From Climacium dendroides (taxonomy: Eukaryota > Streptophyta > Bryopsida > Hypnales > Climaciaceae): 64,000 bases of DNA. Positions 33,654-46,184 of this stretch are shown one piece after another. Location of the stretch: assembly GCA_950106755.1 (NCBI GenBank), contig OX467083.1, positions 285,501-349,500 of the forward strand, read 5' to 3'. Both the position numbers and the translations under genes were made by a program. Within the stretch, counting starts at the first letter, position 1, and each line of letters starts with the position of its first letter. The notes below the pieces were generated by a model. That model saw nothing but the letters and a program-made list of their open reading frames with translations. It searched no databases and was not told the origin of the DNA.

Positions 33654-34719
33654 TCACAAATAAAAAATTTAAAATAATATTTAACAATGAATGACTATGA
33701 TATACTACAAGAGTATTTATGTTATAAAAAAATAACTTTATTTTTTCTATTTCCAATGTTAGCTTCTAGTTCTTCTGTCACTATATTATTAATATTCTAT
33801 TGTCTCCTTTTCTTTTAGCAACTAATATATTTTTCAAATTGGGTTTGTACTTTGTAAAGTATTTTAACTATTTTTATAGTGATCCTATTCATTACTTTTA
33901 CTTCTTTATTGTAATTCTATTTATTGCTTTTACTTTTTCTTACCATCTAATTTTAATCCTTGTCTCTACTATGGAATTCATCTAAATCCCTTTAGTTTTG
34001 AAAAGATTAAAGGCCCAAGCAAATTGCAAGGTTGGTTGGATTATCTTTCAATCTTCATTTTCACCCTAGTTCAACACTTTAATTATAGATTATGCAAAGT
34101 GTTGAAGTTGAATTCTATGGCCAAATTCCCAATTCATCATTCTAGTTGCAATCAATGTATAGTGTTGAGGCCTAATTCTAGGGCACAATTTTTGATTAAT
34201 GTGCTTTTGGATTTTTATAATCTTCCATTTACAAAAATACAAAACTTACACCTTATTGTTTTTCTTCTTATTCTTTTATTTTAAAAATAAAAAAGAGGTT
34301 TTTCATTTCTCTAAATCTTTTTTTTTTCTTTTTATTCCCATTTTTTTCCAATAAAGCTTGCAAATTCCTAAATTTTAGGAAAAATTTCACATTACATGTT
34401 CAAGATTTTGTTGTTGGCATACCTATAATAACTTACCAACATTCAATTTAGAATTCGAGCACTGTAAAATCTAATCAATTGAATCTATTTTTCTAGAATG
34501 AACTAAGGAGCTAAATTTAGAAAATAAATTTGATTAAAGACCTTAATGAAGTGAAAAAATTAATTGAAAAGCTAAATTAAATATAAAAACTAATCAACCC
34601 AAGAACTAATATTTGCCTTGGTAGTCTAAAAGCTTTTAGGTCTTCAAAGGACTTGCTCAATCAAACATCATCTCACAATATAGTTTTGCCTTCTAAATTC
34701 TATTCAAACAATAATTTTA

Positions 34720-35990
34720 TATTTCCATCACTTGAAACTTTGAATTGTATATCACTAAGAAAAAATAGAAGTGTTATCATTTTTGTTACAAAAATTGAAC
34801 ATAAATGAGTGAGAATAGTGAAAACAATTCAAATTATTTGAAATTAATAGATGGATATACAAGTTGCTATATAGATTAGTGTAAAAAAGTTTCAATTGTT
34901 TATTTTATTCTATACACCATAAATAATCTTGAAGTCAAATTCAACTATGAAACCAAATTCATCCCTTTATTTAATTGCTTTCTAAAATATTGTAGTTTCA
35001 ATTTGAATTTCACCTTAAATAAATAAAATATGAATGAAAAACACATAATACTGTGTAATTTGAATCCTGACACATTTAACTTTCAATCGAAATAACTCTT
35101 TTAGTTTTTGACATTTTCCAAATTTTAAAATGGAACTACAAATAAAACTTATGTAGCTTCATTTTCTTATTTTAAATTCAATTCTAAATAAGTTATTTTG
35201 AATTTGCAATTGAAGTTGATCAAGGTGCATCCACTTTTAGGATGTGTGGATATTTAGAGACTTCTAAATTGTGGTCAAACAACAATCTTATGTTTTTTTC
35301 ACTTAAAACTATGATTCATATATCTCTATGAGAAATTTTAATTTGTCTTATGAAAATTTATAATTGTTATCATTATTGTTGTGAAAATTGAACTTAAATA
35401 AGTAAAAATAGCAAAAACATTCCAAATATTTGATTTTTTAAAGAGGTATAAGTAGCTATGGAGATTAATGTGAACAAAGTTCAATTGTTTATTTTATGTT
35501 TACACCCAAAATAACCACAACAAAGAATTTGAAGTCAAATTCAACTATTAAACCAAACTTATCTTCTTATTTACTTGATGTATAAAATTTTGATATTTTC
35601 TACTAGTAAGAATTTTCATTTTTTTTTTGTGATATTATTTTCAATAATTATGATTACAGTCTGTAGTTTTTTCAATAAATGGAGGGTACAATGAGAAACA
35701 TAATTTTATAGTTTAAATCTGAAATCCATTTTAAGAAAAGAAAATATGAATGAAAAACACTCCGTAATGCGTTATTTGGATTCTAATATATTTATCTTTC
35801 AATTGGAATAATTCTTTTAGTTTTTGTCATTTTTCAAAATTTAAGAATCAAATAGAAAAAAAATTTGTCAAGCTTCATTTCCTTAGTTTGCATCAAATTT
35901 GAAACATAGTTATTTTGAAAGTTACAATTGAGGTTGACCAAGTGCATTGACTTTTTGTATGCATGGATGTTTAGGGGTTCATATGTGAGG
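34720..35990. repeat. Diverged direct duplication, ~0.6-kb unit
   Basis: Blocks in the same order occur in both halves: ATTGAACWTAAATRAGT (about 34796 and 35387), TTCAATTGTTTATTTTAT (34890 and 35480), GAAGTCAAATTCAACTAT (34932 and 35530), AATATGAATGAAAAACAC (35028 and 35744) and TTTTAGTTTTTG (35099 and 35815). Offsets grow from about 590 to 716 bp because of insertions in the second copy. It is an old local duplication or two copies of an unknown AT-rich element. Confidence 0.65.
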
Positions 35991-37444
35991 TTTATTAATA
36001 ATATTAATTTCTACTAAATTATTTATTATTTACCAATATGAATTATTTTTTAATTTAACTTATAAACTTTAGTAATTTAAATTTGAACATTTTATGTTTA
36101 GACCAAGTGAACGGCTCATGTTTAAAATGTACAAATATAACTTTATACTTGTTTGGCCGTATAATCTCATATTCTATTGGTGACCCAATTATTAAATTTT
36201 ACATGCCAAAAGAAGAGTGAAAGACTTCAAATCACTTTGGCATTTTCAACACCCTCATTGTGAAACATTATAATCTTTCAATCCATAAGTAATATTGTTG
36301 TGTATATTTTACTATGTGGTTTTCAACAATTGAAGTTTGAATTTGTACAATTGCAAATTAAAAAATTTGATTCAACTTATCAAAATATTGATTTTTTGTT
36401 CAATTTATAGCAAATTCCTAGAAACACCAAAAAGGCTTGTGGTATTTAAGGATTGTTCAATCTTTCACTTTGAAAAATTCATAGGAATTCCAAAAATTCT
36501 CCAACAACTAAGGGCAAAGCTTTTAAATATGCTAAAGCTATAAAATTAACCAACTCCTTGAATGTACACTATTTGTACATGTTTCTTTTTATTAGCTTGT
36601 AATAATGTATACACAATGCAAATTTTAGGGGTGACCTATTTTAAATCCCTATTCCATTTCAACATCAAATTATATTTAACCAATTTCATATAGTTCTAAA
36701 AAATATAGAAGAACTTGGGTTATATGTGAATTCTTACTGTCTTTCAAAGAAAATTTAATGAAAAATATTTCAAGATTTATCACCTCTTTAAAATTCAATT
36801 CCAACCCTTAAAGTAGGTGGCTCAAATCTTGACCCTCTTCTTCAGACTGTCTTGTAGGTAGTTGAAGAATGGATGCCAAGTGATCCTTGAATGGACTTCT
36901 TTGGTCTGTTAATGAATTTAAGAAAAAATTTTAATTTTTAATTGTAAGAGCCAATCATTGTCTTCGGTTTTTGCACATTTCTTTATAAGTCACAAGGGGA
37001 CGGATTGTGGGACACCTAACATGGTCACAAATAGGTACCTATGACTTGAATCTTTAAAAATTCACAAGTCTTTCAAAAATGCTTGGAAAAATACGAAACT
37101 ACTTGTATTGTGTTCCACATCTATTTTTCTTTCTCTGAAAAATGAACTAAAAATCATTTTGTCCATGGGAACCTGTGGAAATGGAGAATTAGCCCAATCA
37201 GCCCTTAAAGGGTGGGTGTATGAGCCCACTACCTTACATAAGTTTGATGGCTAAGTTTGCAATTCTGAATTCAACTGAGTCAATCTTCAGCTGGATCTGT
37301 TGGACACATGCCGGTGGTCTACAGATTAAGTTTCTTATCATGATCTCCTATGTGGCTCTTTGGTGGGTCGTGCCTATAAGTTGGCTGAGTGGGGTAAGCC
37401 CAAGGGTGATCTTCTTTTTGTGGTTCGGCTGATCTTGAGGCGGG

Positions 37445-37598
37445 GTTTGTGTCCATGTGTTGTTGTTGTCGCTCCAGCAAGGTATGTGAGTCGTCCACCG
37501 TAGCATAGGAACACCCTAAGGGTTTGTGTCCATGTGCTGTTGTTGTCGCTCTAGTAAGGTAAGTGAGTCGTCCACCGTAGCACAGGAATACCCTGCAT
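37445..37598. repeat. 77-bp tandem duplication
   Basis: GTTTGTGTCCATGTG starts at 37445 and again at 37522. The two 77-bp units share the TGTTGTTGTCGCTC, AAGGTA and GTGAGTCGTCCACCGTAGCA blocks with few changes. The block is GC-richer than its surroundings. Function unknown. Confidence 0.8.
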
Positions 37599-38892
37599 GT
37601 ACAGCTTTGTTGCGCAACAACAAGACTTACAATTGGTTACACAACACAAATACAAGAACACGATGTTTTTTGCTTTGAATGATGCCTCAGTGTGCGTAAA
37701 CTAATTCGCATGTGACTAGTAGCTTTGTCTCTTAGACGTCAACTTTCATCATCCCCGTTTGGTTGTATAGTGGAGTCTACATCATCAAGTAAGCAATTGG
37801 CCTCGTTTTTGAAGTAAGGGTTTAACTGAATACCTTGTTTTGAGAATGAAGCATGTTTTAAAAGATTTGTACTTTTGTTCTTGAATTTATAGGTACTTGT
37901 TTTGTGATATAGAATGTGCAACCAACCCCTTCTCTAATGGATTGTCTAATGTCCTCTATATGAATCCAGTATAGAAGCAGGTCCTAATACCTTCAATGAA
38001 AACACTCTTTAACACCTTTTCCTTTGAAGCAAATTTCCTAAAGTACTTATAGCAATTTTTTTTAAATGAAATTTTGGAGTTCTTTTATAGAATACTTATT
38101 ATTGAAAGCCACTTGTTACTGACTTGTAAACTAAAATGTAGTATTGTTTGCTTGGAAAGGGATCCACAAGCTTTGAGAGGGTTTGGAACAAATTTAGATA
38201 CACTTTTGAATCAAATTTTCATTCCACACAACACTTCTAACAACAAGTGGGAATGAACCTTCAATTATATGTATTTCCATAGTTTTTTTTATTTTATTTT
38301 GTCTCCAATGAATGAACATTATATCTGTTCCCACAATGTTTATTTTGTCTCCACTGAGAGTAAGTGATAACTCCTTTGATAGTTTGTTTGTACTGAGTAT
38401 CAATGAGGATAAGTCACTTAGAGTGGAGCTTTTGAAACTAAAGTGCAATTGGATTAAATGGCAGAAGGGATCTAAAGTTACCGAGGGCACAAGGACTCCG
38501 ACTAAGTTTTAGGGTTTCAAGGCTTGTTCGTCATAAGTACTACTACCGGTCTTCCCCTTCGCACCTACTTAGTCCTCTAGTTTTTATTGTTGTGGAGAAT
38601 TTAAGGTATTTTTTGTTTCTCCATTGAAGATTTTGTGATATGGCAATGAGTGCATGCTTTCTTTTTTGTCTGTGAGGGTTTAAGTTGCATTGCAGCAGTG
38701 AAGGATTTCAAAGGAGCTTCTTGATTTTTTGAGCTTGGAATTTGTCATGACCATTTCAGATTTCCAGATATATATTATTGAAGTGTCAACTTCTAATGTG
38801 GGAAGTGGCATGGTAGTTATTTTTTGGGTAGTCATATACAAGATGGCCAATTTTGAGTAAACAACCGTTTACTACAAGGCTTGGTAAACAGT

Positions 38893-39766
38893 CAGTTGAA
38901 TGAAAGTCCTACACCAGATGTAGCGAAATGGGAGCTTGTGAAACCCCATTTGAAGAAAATTGCAAAAAAATGAATGTTGAGTGTAGATGCAATCAAATGT
39001 AGAATGTTTCCTCATGAAGATCATGTGAAACAAGATATTTTGACTGTATTTAATATTGGAGAGGGAGACGTTTATAAACGCTCAGCATTTGAGAGGGTTT
39101 GGGAAGAAGGTATGAAAACAAAAGTAAAAACAACTATTATTAATAGGCGGGGTAGATTTGCCTCTGCTGCACGGTTAGAGATGTGGCGACTGTTGGGTGT
39201 GCCAAAACCTATTAACGGAAGCGAAGCATATTGGAAAACTTGGAAAACTAACTTTGAAGCACTGTTTTTACACAACAATTGGCGGTGGAAAGATGACGAC
39301 CCATTTGGATTGAATGCCATATTTGGTGCCATTGCATGCATAATGAATGGGAAGAACTACTCCATGCGGACCCCCATTTCGATGCTTCCAGACCAATTGG
39401 CTTGATTTGATTATGTGGTAAGTTTTATACCTTCTTTTTCTCAATTGTAGTTTTTTTTTTGAATTTTATGTCATTGAACTTTTTATTATTGAAACTAATA
39501 TTTTGCATTTGTAGTTGGGTTTGGCTATGGATGAAGACAAGAACATGAAGCATTTAGAAATTAGATTTCACAAAGCAGGTATAAAGGGCTACAAAGCATT
39601 TATATTGCAGAGACTTGACTCAATCAAGCGGATTAATGTGATACATGAGGTTGAGAATATTGGTGATGCCCTACATGATGTGTTGGGGACGGATCTGGGA
39701 TCCTCTTCTTCTTCTTCTTCTTCTTCTTTAGCCTTTGAACTATTTATTTTTAGTTCAGTATTTTAG
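38893..39766 (+). pseudogene. Unrecognised two-exon gene, probably transposon-derived
   Basis: Exon 1 (about 38893-39417) has the frame SPTPDVAKWELVKPHLKKIA, a stop at 38969, then MLSVDAIKCRMFPHEDHVKQ, RRGRFASAARLEMWRLLGVP, DDDPFGLNAIFGAIACIMNG and a second stop near 39403 where Trp is likely. A donor GTAAGT at 39418 and an acceptor TTTGTAG before 39515 join it to exon 2, LGLAMDEDKNMKHLEIRFHK, which ends in a Ser run from a (TCT)n tract. The splice sites keep the frame. I do not recognise the family; two stops in otherwise good coding sequence suggest a decayed transposon gene. Confidence 0.5.
39702..39728 (+). repeat. (TCT)n microsatellite
   Basis: About nine TCT/CTT units coding for a Ser run at the end of the unrecognised two-exon gene. 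Confidence 0.85.
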
Positions 39767-42060
39767 GCTAAATTAACCTAAAGTAGTCCCTTTGACCATT
39801 TCACATTTTCTAAAGGGCCAGGAAAAATTCTCAATTTATTGATTAATTTTTACCATTATGATGCCCTAGTTTTGTTATTTTTCAAATTTGTCTACTTTTG
39901 CACTCATAGTATGAGAGTCCCACATGATATGTTTGTAAATCCAGTGAGATAAGAAAACTTAGGCACCAAAAATTTAAAATTTTGGTAACCGCAAGTAATT
40001 TTTTGTTGTTACATGTGTTAATCCCACTACACCTTATTGTAACCTATTTGGTAAACTTTGGGAACCTAATTTTACAATAGCCTGACTAGTGAGGTGTACC
40101 ACCCACCCACCCACTAAGGGTGAGATGTCATTAAGCTGCAATGACCACTACATGTGGTTCATTTACCTATTGGGAAACGTCATAGGACTTCTTTATGACC
40201 ACTTTCGTGTGTTTTCCCTCCCAAATTCAAACTAGTGAGCTTGTGTAAAAGCGGCCGCCTTGCCATAGTTTGCGCCTCTCACTGTGACGATTGAAGTTTG
40301 GCAACTTAGAGTGTTTGTGTGGGCGACTCTTCATCTTCTAGTGCTTACATCTCACAAGAATGGCAAAGGTTTTTGGAGTGATTTTGGATTGTTTTTGGAA
40401 TTTTGCTTACCTTTTTATTCATTGTTTTGACACATTTGGCTCCTTTTTGGTTTTTGCAGATCTGTGACATAGATAGCAATTGGCTTGAGCTGTAGACACC
40501 TGGTGCATCCTCACTAACATCACATTGGTTTGTGTTTGTGATTGGGACGGGCACAGGTGAGGCTCAGCCTTCAGATCTAAAATTTCCACTTTTGGAGTAC
40601 ATGGAGCAAAGTTTTTTCTAGCACATGGGATATCTTACCATCCTCTTATGTGTTTGAACAAGGATTATTCTATTTCACTTGGATTACACTTGAGTTTACA
40701 ATGTAGATGTGACTGTATCAACACCATGGTGTACCACAGTGATACTTTTTGACACTTATGATGCTATTGGGATTGCCTGAGATTACTTTGTACTATTCTA
40801 CATTTTACTAGAGATATGTTGTGATTCTCGTTTGGCCAAAAAGTGAGGTTTTGAAAAGATGGAGCCCTGTTAAGGGATGTCCTGTCTTAGTCTTCTTCTT
40901 CTTCTTCAGAGGATTAAATATTTCTAGAAGTTGGATGGAAAGATCGATCAATCGAGTTTCAATTAAGAAATTAGGGAACTTTCTCTTTAGTATATTTTTT
41001 TTATTGAGGTTTTAACCATGTAGTGGAGCAGTTGATTTTTATGTTTTTTGTATTTGTCTTATGACTTCTCTTAAAGCTTACTTCTTTTGTTTTGAAATGT
41101 ATGAGAGTGTTGGAATTATCATTTGATCATGTGTTTGAAGCTAAAGATTCTAGGAGTTTTCAAACATAAATGAAGTTTAAAGGTTAGTATTGTAGAAGAA
41201 ACAGTACTAGTACTTCAACATAGGATTAGTGGTTACATCTTGAAGGATTGGAATATTGGTTACATTTGTAGATGGTTAGAGGCCTATAAGATGCTACTAA
41301 ATGCAAATGTTGTTTTTGTAATATGAAAATATAATTTTTCTATCTCATCAAATCCTTTATATGGTGAATGCATCTTGTTATATGTATTGATTGATATATT
41401 TTATTGAATTTTTATTAAAATAATGAATAATAAAAGATATTGAAATGTCACAATAAGATTGGAAGTTTCAATTATTGCAATATTGCATTAGTATTGTTAT
41501 GCAACTATTCTTATGTTGTTTTTGTATCAAAGATGATTACAAATATTATATTTTTACAACCAATTTATTTTATTTTAGCAATACTGCAAATGAGTATATC
41601 TGAAATAACTAAATTATTTAATTAATGTACAAAAATGCAAGGACTTATTAATATAATAATCTTAATTATTTTGTATGAAATATTTTATTTTATTTAAGTG
41701 TAATATAATATTATATATATATATATATATATATACTTACTGTAAATTTAGTTGATAATATTAGTATTGTATTTTAGTAATATCAGTGTATTATATTATG
41801 ATAAATGTTGTACTGTTAAAATACATATCTTTATAGGTACTATACTATAATATAAAATAGGTACTATACTGCTACGCTATTTCTATTGATGCAGTACTAC
41901 AAAAATGCTGAAAAAGTGGATGCCATTTTCGTCATGTACACAAACCACCCAACTTTTCCCTTCATCTTTCTGGTGGTGGGCGACTGGGCGAAACGGAGAG
42001 CATACACGAAAAATGGCGGGACGGGAGACACACGTGGCCTGCGCTTAAACTCAGCTGGGT
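39767..42060. other. Intergenic, AT-rich
   Basis: No gene recognised. It contains an (AT)n microsatellite at about 41712-41735, a short (TTC)n run near 40897-40910 and a small GC-rich patch at 41960-42060 just downstream of the ethylene receptor gene. No element ends could be fixed. Confidence 0.4.
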
Positions 42061-42766
42061 AAGCTCAGCATGTCCAATGTAACTCATGCATTATTACTTG
42101 GGTATACCCAGAACAACAGAAAACAAATAAAATACAATAACTATGAACAAAAAGTATCTACTTTTCCAACAGATACAAATAACAAGAGTTCCCGACAATA
42201 ATAAATTAGTTTGCAAGTTTCCAACTCCTACGAAAAGTGATTATGATACAATTAATCTCCAACCACTGGAGACCATCTAACAACGGTTGTCGTAAAGTGC
42301 TCCAGCTCTTTCAACTGTGAGCCTAACACTTCTAACAAAGCACTGACAGGCAGGCACTCGAAGGACCTGACACAAATACCACCGGATTTTACAAATTGAT
42401 CACATCTAAACAGACAGATGACCAGTCCCAGACGGACAATCATGTAATGCTCATGCTAACAGACTTCTGGATCATTGCTTTAACAAGCTGAACCTCTCAA
42501 CCTCACAGAGAGTAACCGCTAGTGGTCAAACTCCCTCACTGAAACCTGCACAAACCTACCATATCTTAATAGAATCTTCACAAGTGCTCAATAATCCCCT
42601 TCAATTAAACTCCAGAATACTAGCAGTCTTTGAAAGGGTTTAAAGCCCGATGCTGCGATCACTTTGGTTGGAAGAAGCAGAGTATGCTCAAGATTGCAAT
42701 AAAGGACCCCACGAGGAGAGCTGCAAGATACTGATCGATATTTAATAGTAGTAACTTGGACCTTAC

Positions 42767-45700
42767 TCATGTTTTTCGTCGTGTTTCAGGCGTCAGCGAG
42801 CCCCGCTCCAAAAGCTCTGACAAATTCATCCGCATCTTCTCCAATGAAATAGGCTTCATGATCACACCATCCATGCCTAAGTCCAGGCATTTTTTCTCGG
42901 TCTCCTTGTCAGTATTTGCTGTTAGAGCTACCATTAAAGGCCGCTCATGTCGAGCAAATTTCTGTTGAATGCGAATACATACTTCGTAGCCATCCATTTC
43001 AGGCATGAGGACATCCAGTAGCAGCACTTGGAAATTTTGTCCTGGTTGAGACATCTCTTGCAGGCATTCACTGCCAGAGCTGACGACAGTGACGTCACAA
43101 CCAAGCCTCGTAAGCAACCCTCGGGTAACCATTCGATTTACTCTGTACAGCAAATTTGAAGTTATTGTCTACGAGTCAAAATGAAATATCAGCAAATGCA
43201 TTACCCACAGGTAAGCTACGTACCCCATTCAACAACGTGAAGTTGTACGAAACTTCAAAAGAAAACCGAAAGTATTGGCACACAACGTAGTTATTTAATA
43301 CTATGAACAGTCAACACCACTTAGCAAACCCAATAACAAAAGGAACGCATGTGAGATGCCATTCGTGCGACCTACAAAATTGAAAGCCGAAAACATGGTA
43401 CAGAAAACATACCCATTATCATCCGTCACAAGGACCTTCACCCCACTAAAATCAGTTCGAGATTGAACTGATGCTGGTGATGGTGTGCTTTGCCTGTCTT
43501 GTTCACTAGGTTTTTCAGGTAGGCCAAGTTTCACAATAAATGTAACAGTGGATCCCTTTCCAAGACCTTCACTCTCAACCCATATTTCTCCACCCATGAG
43601 GTTCACAAACCTGTAGCATCACATAGTTTTTACACTTTTTCAGAAGCTCCACACTCTGCAGTGAGTCGAGAACCATCGATATATACGCGCATAAGCTGAC
43701 TACAAAACATCACACTCGGTCAAGGCAGTTCATTCATTTTGGAAACAGAAGGTTCCCCAGCTATCACATAGCATAGGTGTTGGCTAGCCACATAATTATT
43801 AGAGCAGAGCCTGTGACTCCAGATCACCAGATCACAATATCATGGAAGAAGACCTAGGAAACTTGACTCGAATGTGGCCACGATAAGGAGATGCACAAAG
43901 TGTCCGATTGAGTTACCTTTTACAAATAGCTAAGCCCAAGCCTGTTCCTCCGTAATTTCTGGTAGAGGATGAGTCAGCATCCAGGAACTTGTTAAATAGA
44001 TTGGGGATGTCTAAGGGATTCAGACCCACGCCAGTATCAACTACCTGTCATGCCACAAATCAGTCAGCACAGTTGAAACTCGTATCAATAAACTGAACAT
44101 CCTAACTAGCTCAATAGAATATTCTATCCAACAAAATAGAACAATTTTCACAACCCGCTGAACTTCAGCGCCAATTAAATCTGCGCTACTAAGCCTTTCG
44201 GCCATGCCTAAAATTGCTAACTGGTATAGCGACAAAATAAATCTCTGTACCTCAACCCTAATGTAGCAATTTTGCTCTCCCGGTGATAGGTTGAAGTCTC
44301 TCTGTGACTGAAAATCCCTTTGAGAACGTAGATCTGCTTGCGAGCGCGGCTCCCGAAAAGAGTGAGGCTCTCTTTGATAATCAGTCCTATCTCTCTCTAG
44401 CAGGACACGGATACTGACGCTCCCCTCTTTCGTGAACTTGATGGCATTTCCAACCACAATGAGAACAGATTGCATGAGCCGTTTCTCATCGCCCACCACA
44501 TACTCAGGTAGGTCATTAGCCAAAGAAATTTCAGTCTTAAGTCTCTTCACTGAGGTTATCGGTGCAACCAATTTCATAACCTGCACATCCATTCGCAGAA
44601 CATTCATGCCAACGTTAGTTACATTCAGTTCCGTCTTGTCTTAAAGTCGTAGATATCGACGACGTGAATCTTGACTTTCAGTAGAGTCAACCAGGTATCT
44701 GCATGCCCATCCTGTAAACTGGACCAGACGTAATTGGCACCAACAGACCTGTAATACAGATGATTAAAGGTTGACATGACAAACCTCCTTAAAGACTTTT
44801 GAAAGAACAAATGTTCTTCCTTCCAGCTCCAAGCTCCCATCTTCCAAGCGAGAGAGATCGAGCACGTCGTTGATTAAGGTTGCTAATAAGTTGCTGCTTT
44901 TCAGGATAGTATCTACCATTGAACGTTGCTCAGGCGTCAACTGTGTCTCCTGGAGAAGACAAGACAAAGCAATAACGGCATGCAGAGGAGTGCGCATCTC
45001 ATGGTTCATAACAGCTAGAAAATCGTTCCTGGCACAGATGGCTGTCTCAGCGTCACGCCTTGCCACGTCTAAGGCCACATTCTGTTCCACAAGCTGACTC
45101 CGGGCTCTCATAGAATCTTCCAAGATTGCTGCATGTGATAAAGCAACAGCCACCTGCATGGAGAAAACTTGTCAGATTATTATGAAGTCATGGAATTTAG
45201 GAATTTCGAAAGATAGCCAAACCTGCCATTAGACGTCAGGGACCAAATAAAAAGATAGAAAAAGGAGAAACCACAAACCTGGTCTGCCACATTCTCCACG
45301 AGCTGTAGCTCATGAACATGCCACCTACGTGCACTATCACAAGGCAGCATGAGGACCATCAACGCGTAAGCCCGCTTTGAGTGACTCTCAGGCCATTCAT
45401 TGTGGAAGTTCTTCAGAGGGATAAGGGGCACCCGCACAGCTACACAATCTCCCATCGTGTATTTAACTTGGCGGGATCTGATTAAGCACACAGGACTATT
45501 CGGAGCAATCATAACGGCTCGATTACTACTAAAGACCTGCTTTACTACAGTGTGATGCGTGGGAACTGTAATACGCCCTGGCTCAAGTTGCCGTAATGAA
45601 TGCGTGAGCATTAAGTCTTGACCATTCCTGGTTGGCATCCACAAAGTACACTCTTCCAGATCCAGGGCCTTTCCCAACTCTGCCAGGGTAATCTTCAGGA

Positions 45701-46184
45701 TTGTCTGTCTGTCAAGTGTACTCCGAATTTCATGGGTCAGCATGCGAACATGACGTCCGGTCTGCTCTTGAGTTCTTATTAGCCCCATCTCCCTGTCTAA
45801 CTCTGCAGCCTTATTCTTCAAGAAAAGCTCCCGAGTTTTTGCACTAAGAAGATCTGGGATGATGTGAATGAGCATCAGTGCGGTAGCGCAAGACACTATG
45901 GCGGTAAAAATCTTTGCTACAGTCAACACTACAGCCACAGTCCGTGTATGGGGACTGAAAGTCCACAGGTTAATAAGATGCGTCGCCCCACAGAGGACGA
46001 TGAAAGCCCCAAACTGTACAAGCACCCATCGATATGGAAATATGGAAGACTTCTTCACAAAATATATTAGCTCCAGAGGAATCGAAAAGTATGCCAAAGC
46101 GATGAAAAAATCCGAAACGTATTGATACCGCATCAGAAGATCGTCTGAAGGCCATTGCGGCTCAACACAATTGCATGTATCCAT
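42767..46184 (-). CDS. ETR1-like: Ethylene receptor, ETR1-type (subfamily I, with receiver domain)
   Basis: Six coding exons on the minus strand join to 768 codons: 46184-45279, 45153-44785, 44580-44251, 44044-43917, 43610-43413 and 43142-42767, all with GT/AG borders. The start is chosen because [15 protein letters not shown] aligns with the receptor N-terminus (disulphide Cys4 and Cys6). Three membrane helices follow, with Cys65 and His69 in [11 protein letters not shown], the copper/ethylene site. Then come a GAF domain (about 160-305), a kinase H-box with His353 in [14 protein letters not shown]-box ([10 protein letters not shown]), G1 (DTGVG) and G2 (GTGLGLAI), and a receiver domain with VTDDNG, Asp in [15 protein letters not shown] and Lys in MKPIS. 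These receptors sit in the ER membrane and activate CTR1 until ethylene binds. Length is close to Arabidopsis ETR1 (738). All key residues are present; the gene looks functional. Coding introns are only about 125-306 bp. Confidence 0.95.

Larger units (their letters stand above)
33660..38890. other. AT-rich intergenic region
   Basis: Mostly very AT-rich sequence with frequent stops on both strands. Apart from the two duplications listed separately there are only short isolated frames (for example 33800-33985, 37739-37921) with no recognisable domain. No tRNA, rRNA or terminal-repeat structure was seen. Confidence 0.4.

Noticed and set aside
37600..37660. Possible CRISPR-like or satellite repeats around 37445-37600
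   Set aside because: Only two adjacent copies with no spacers; a simple tandem duplication in nuclear plant DNA.
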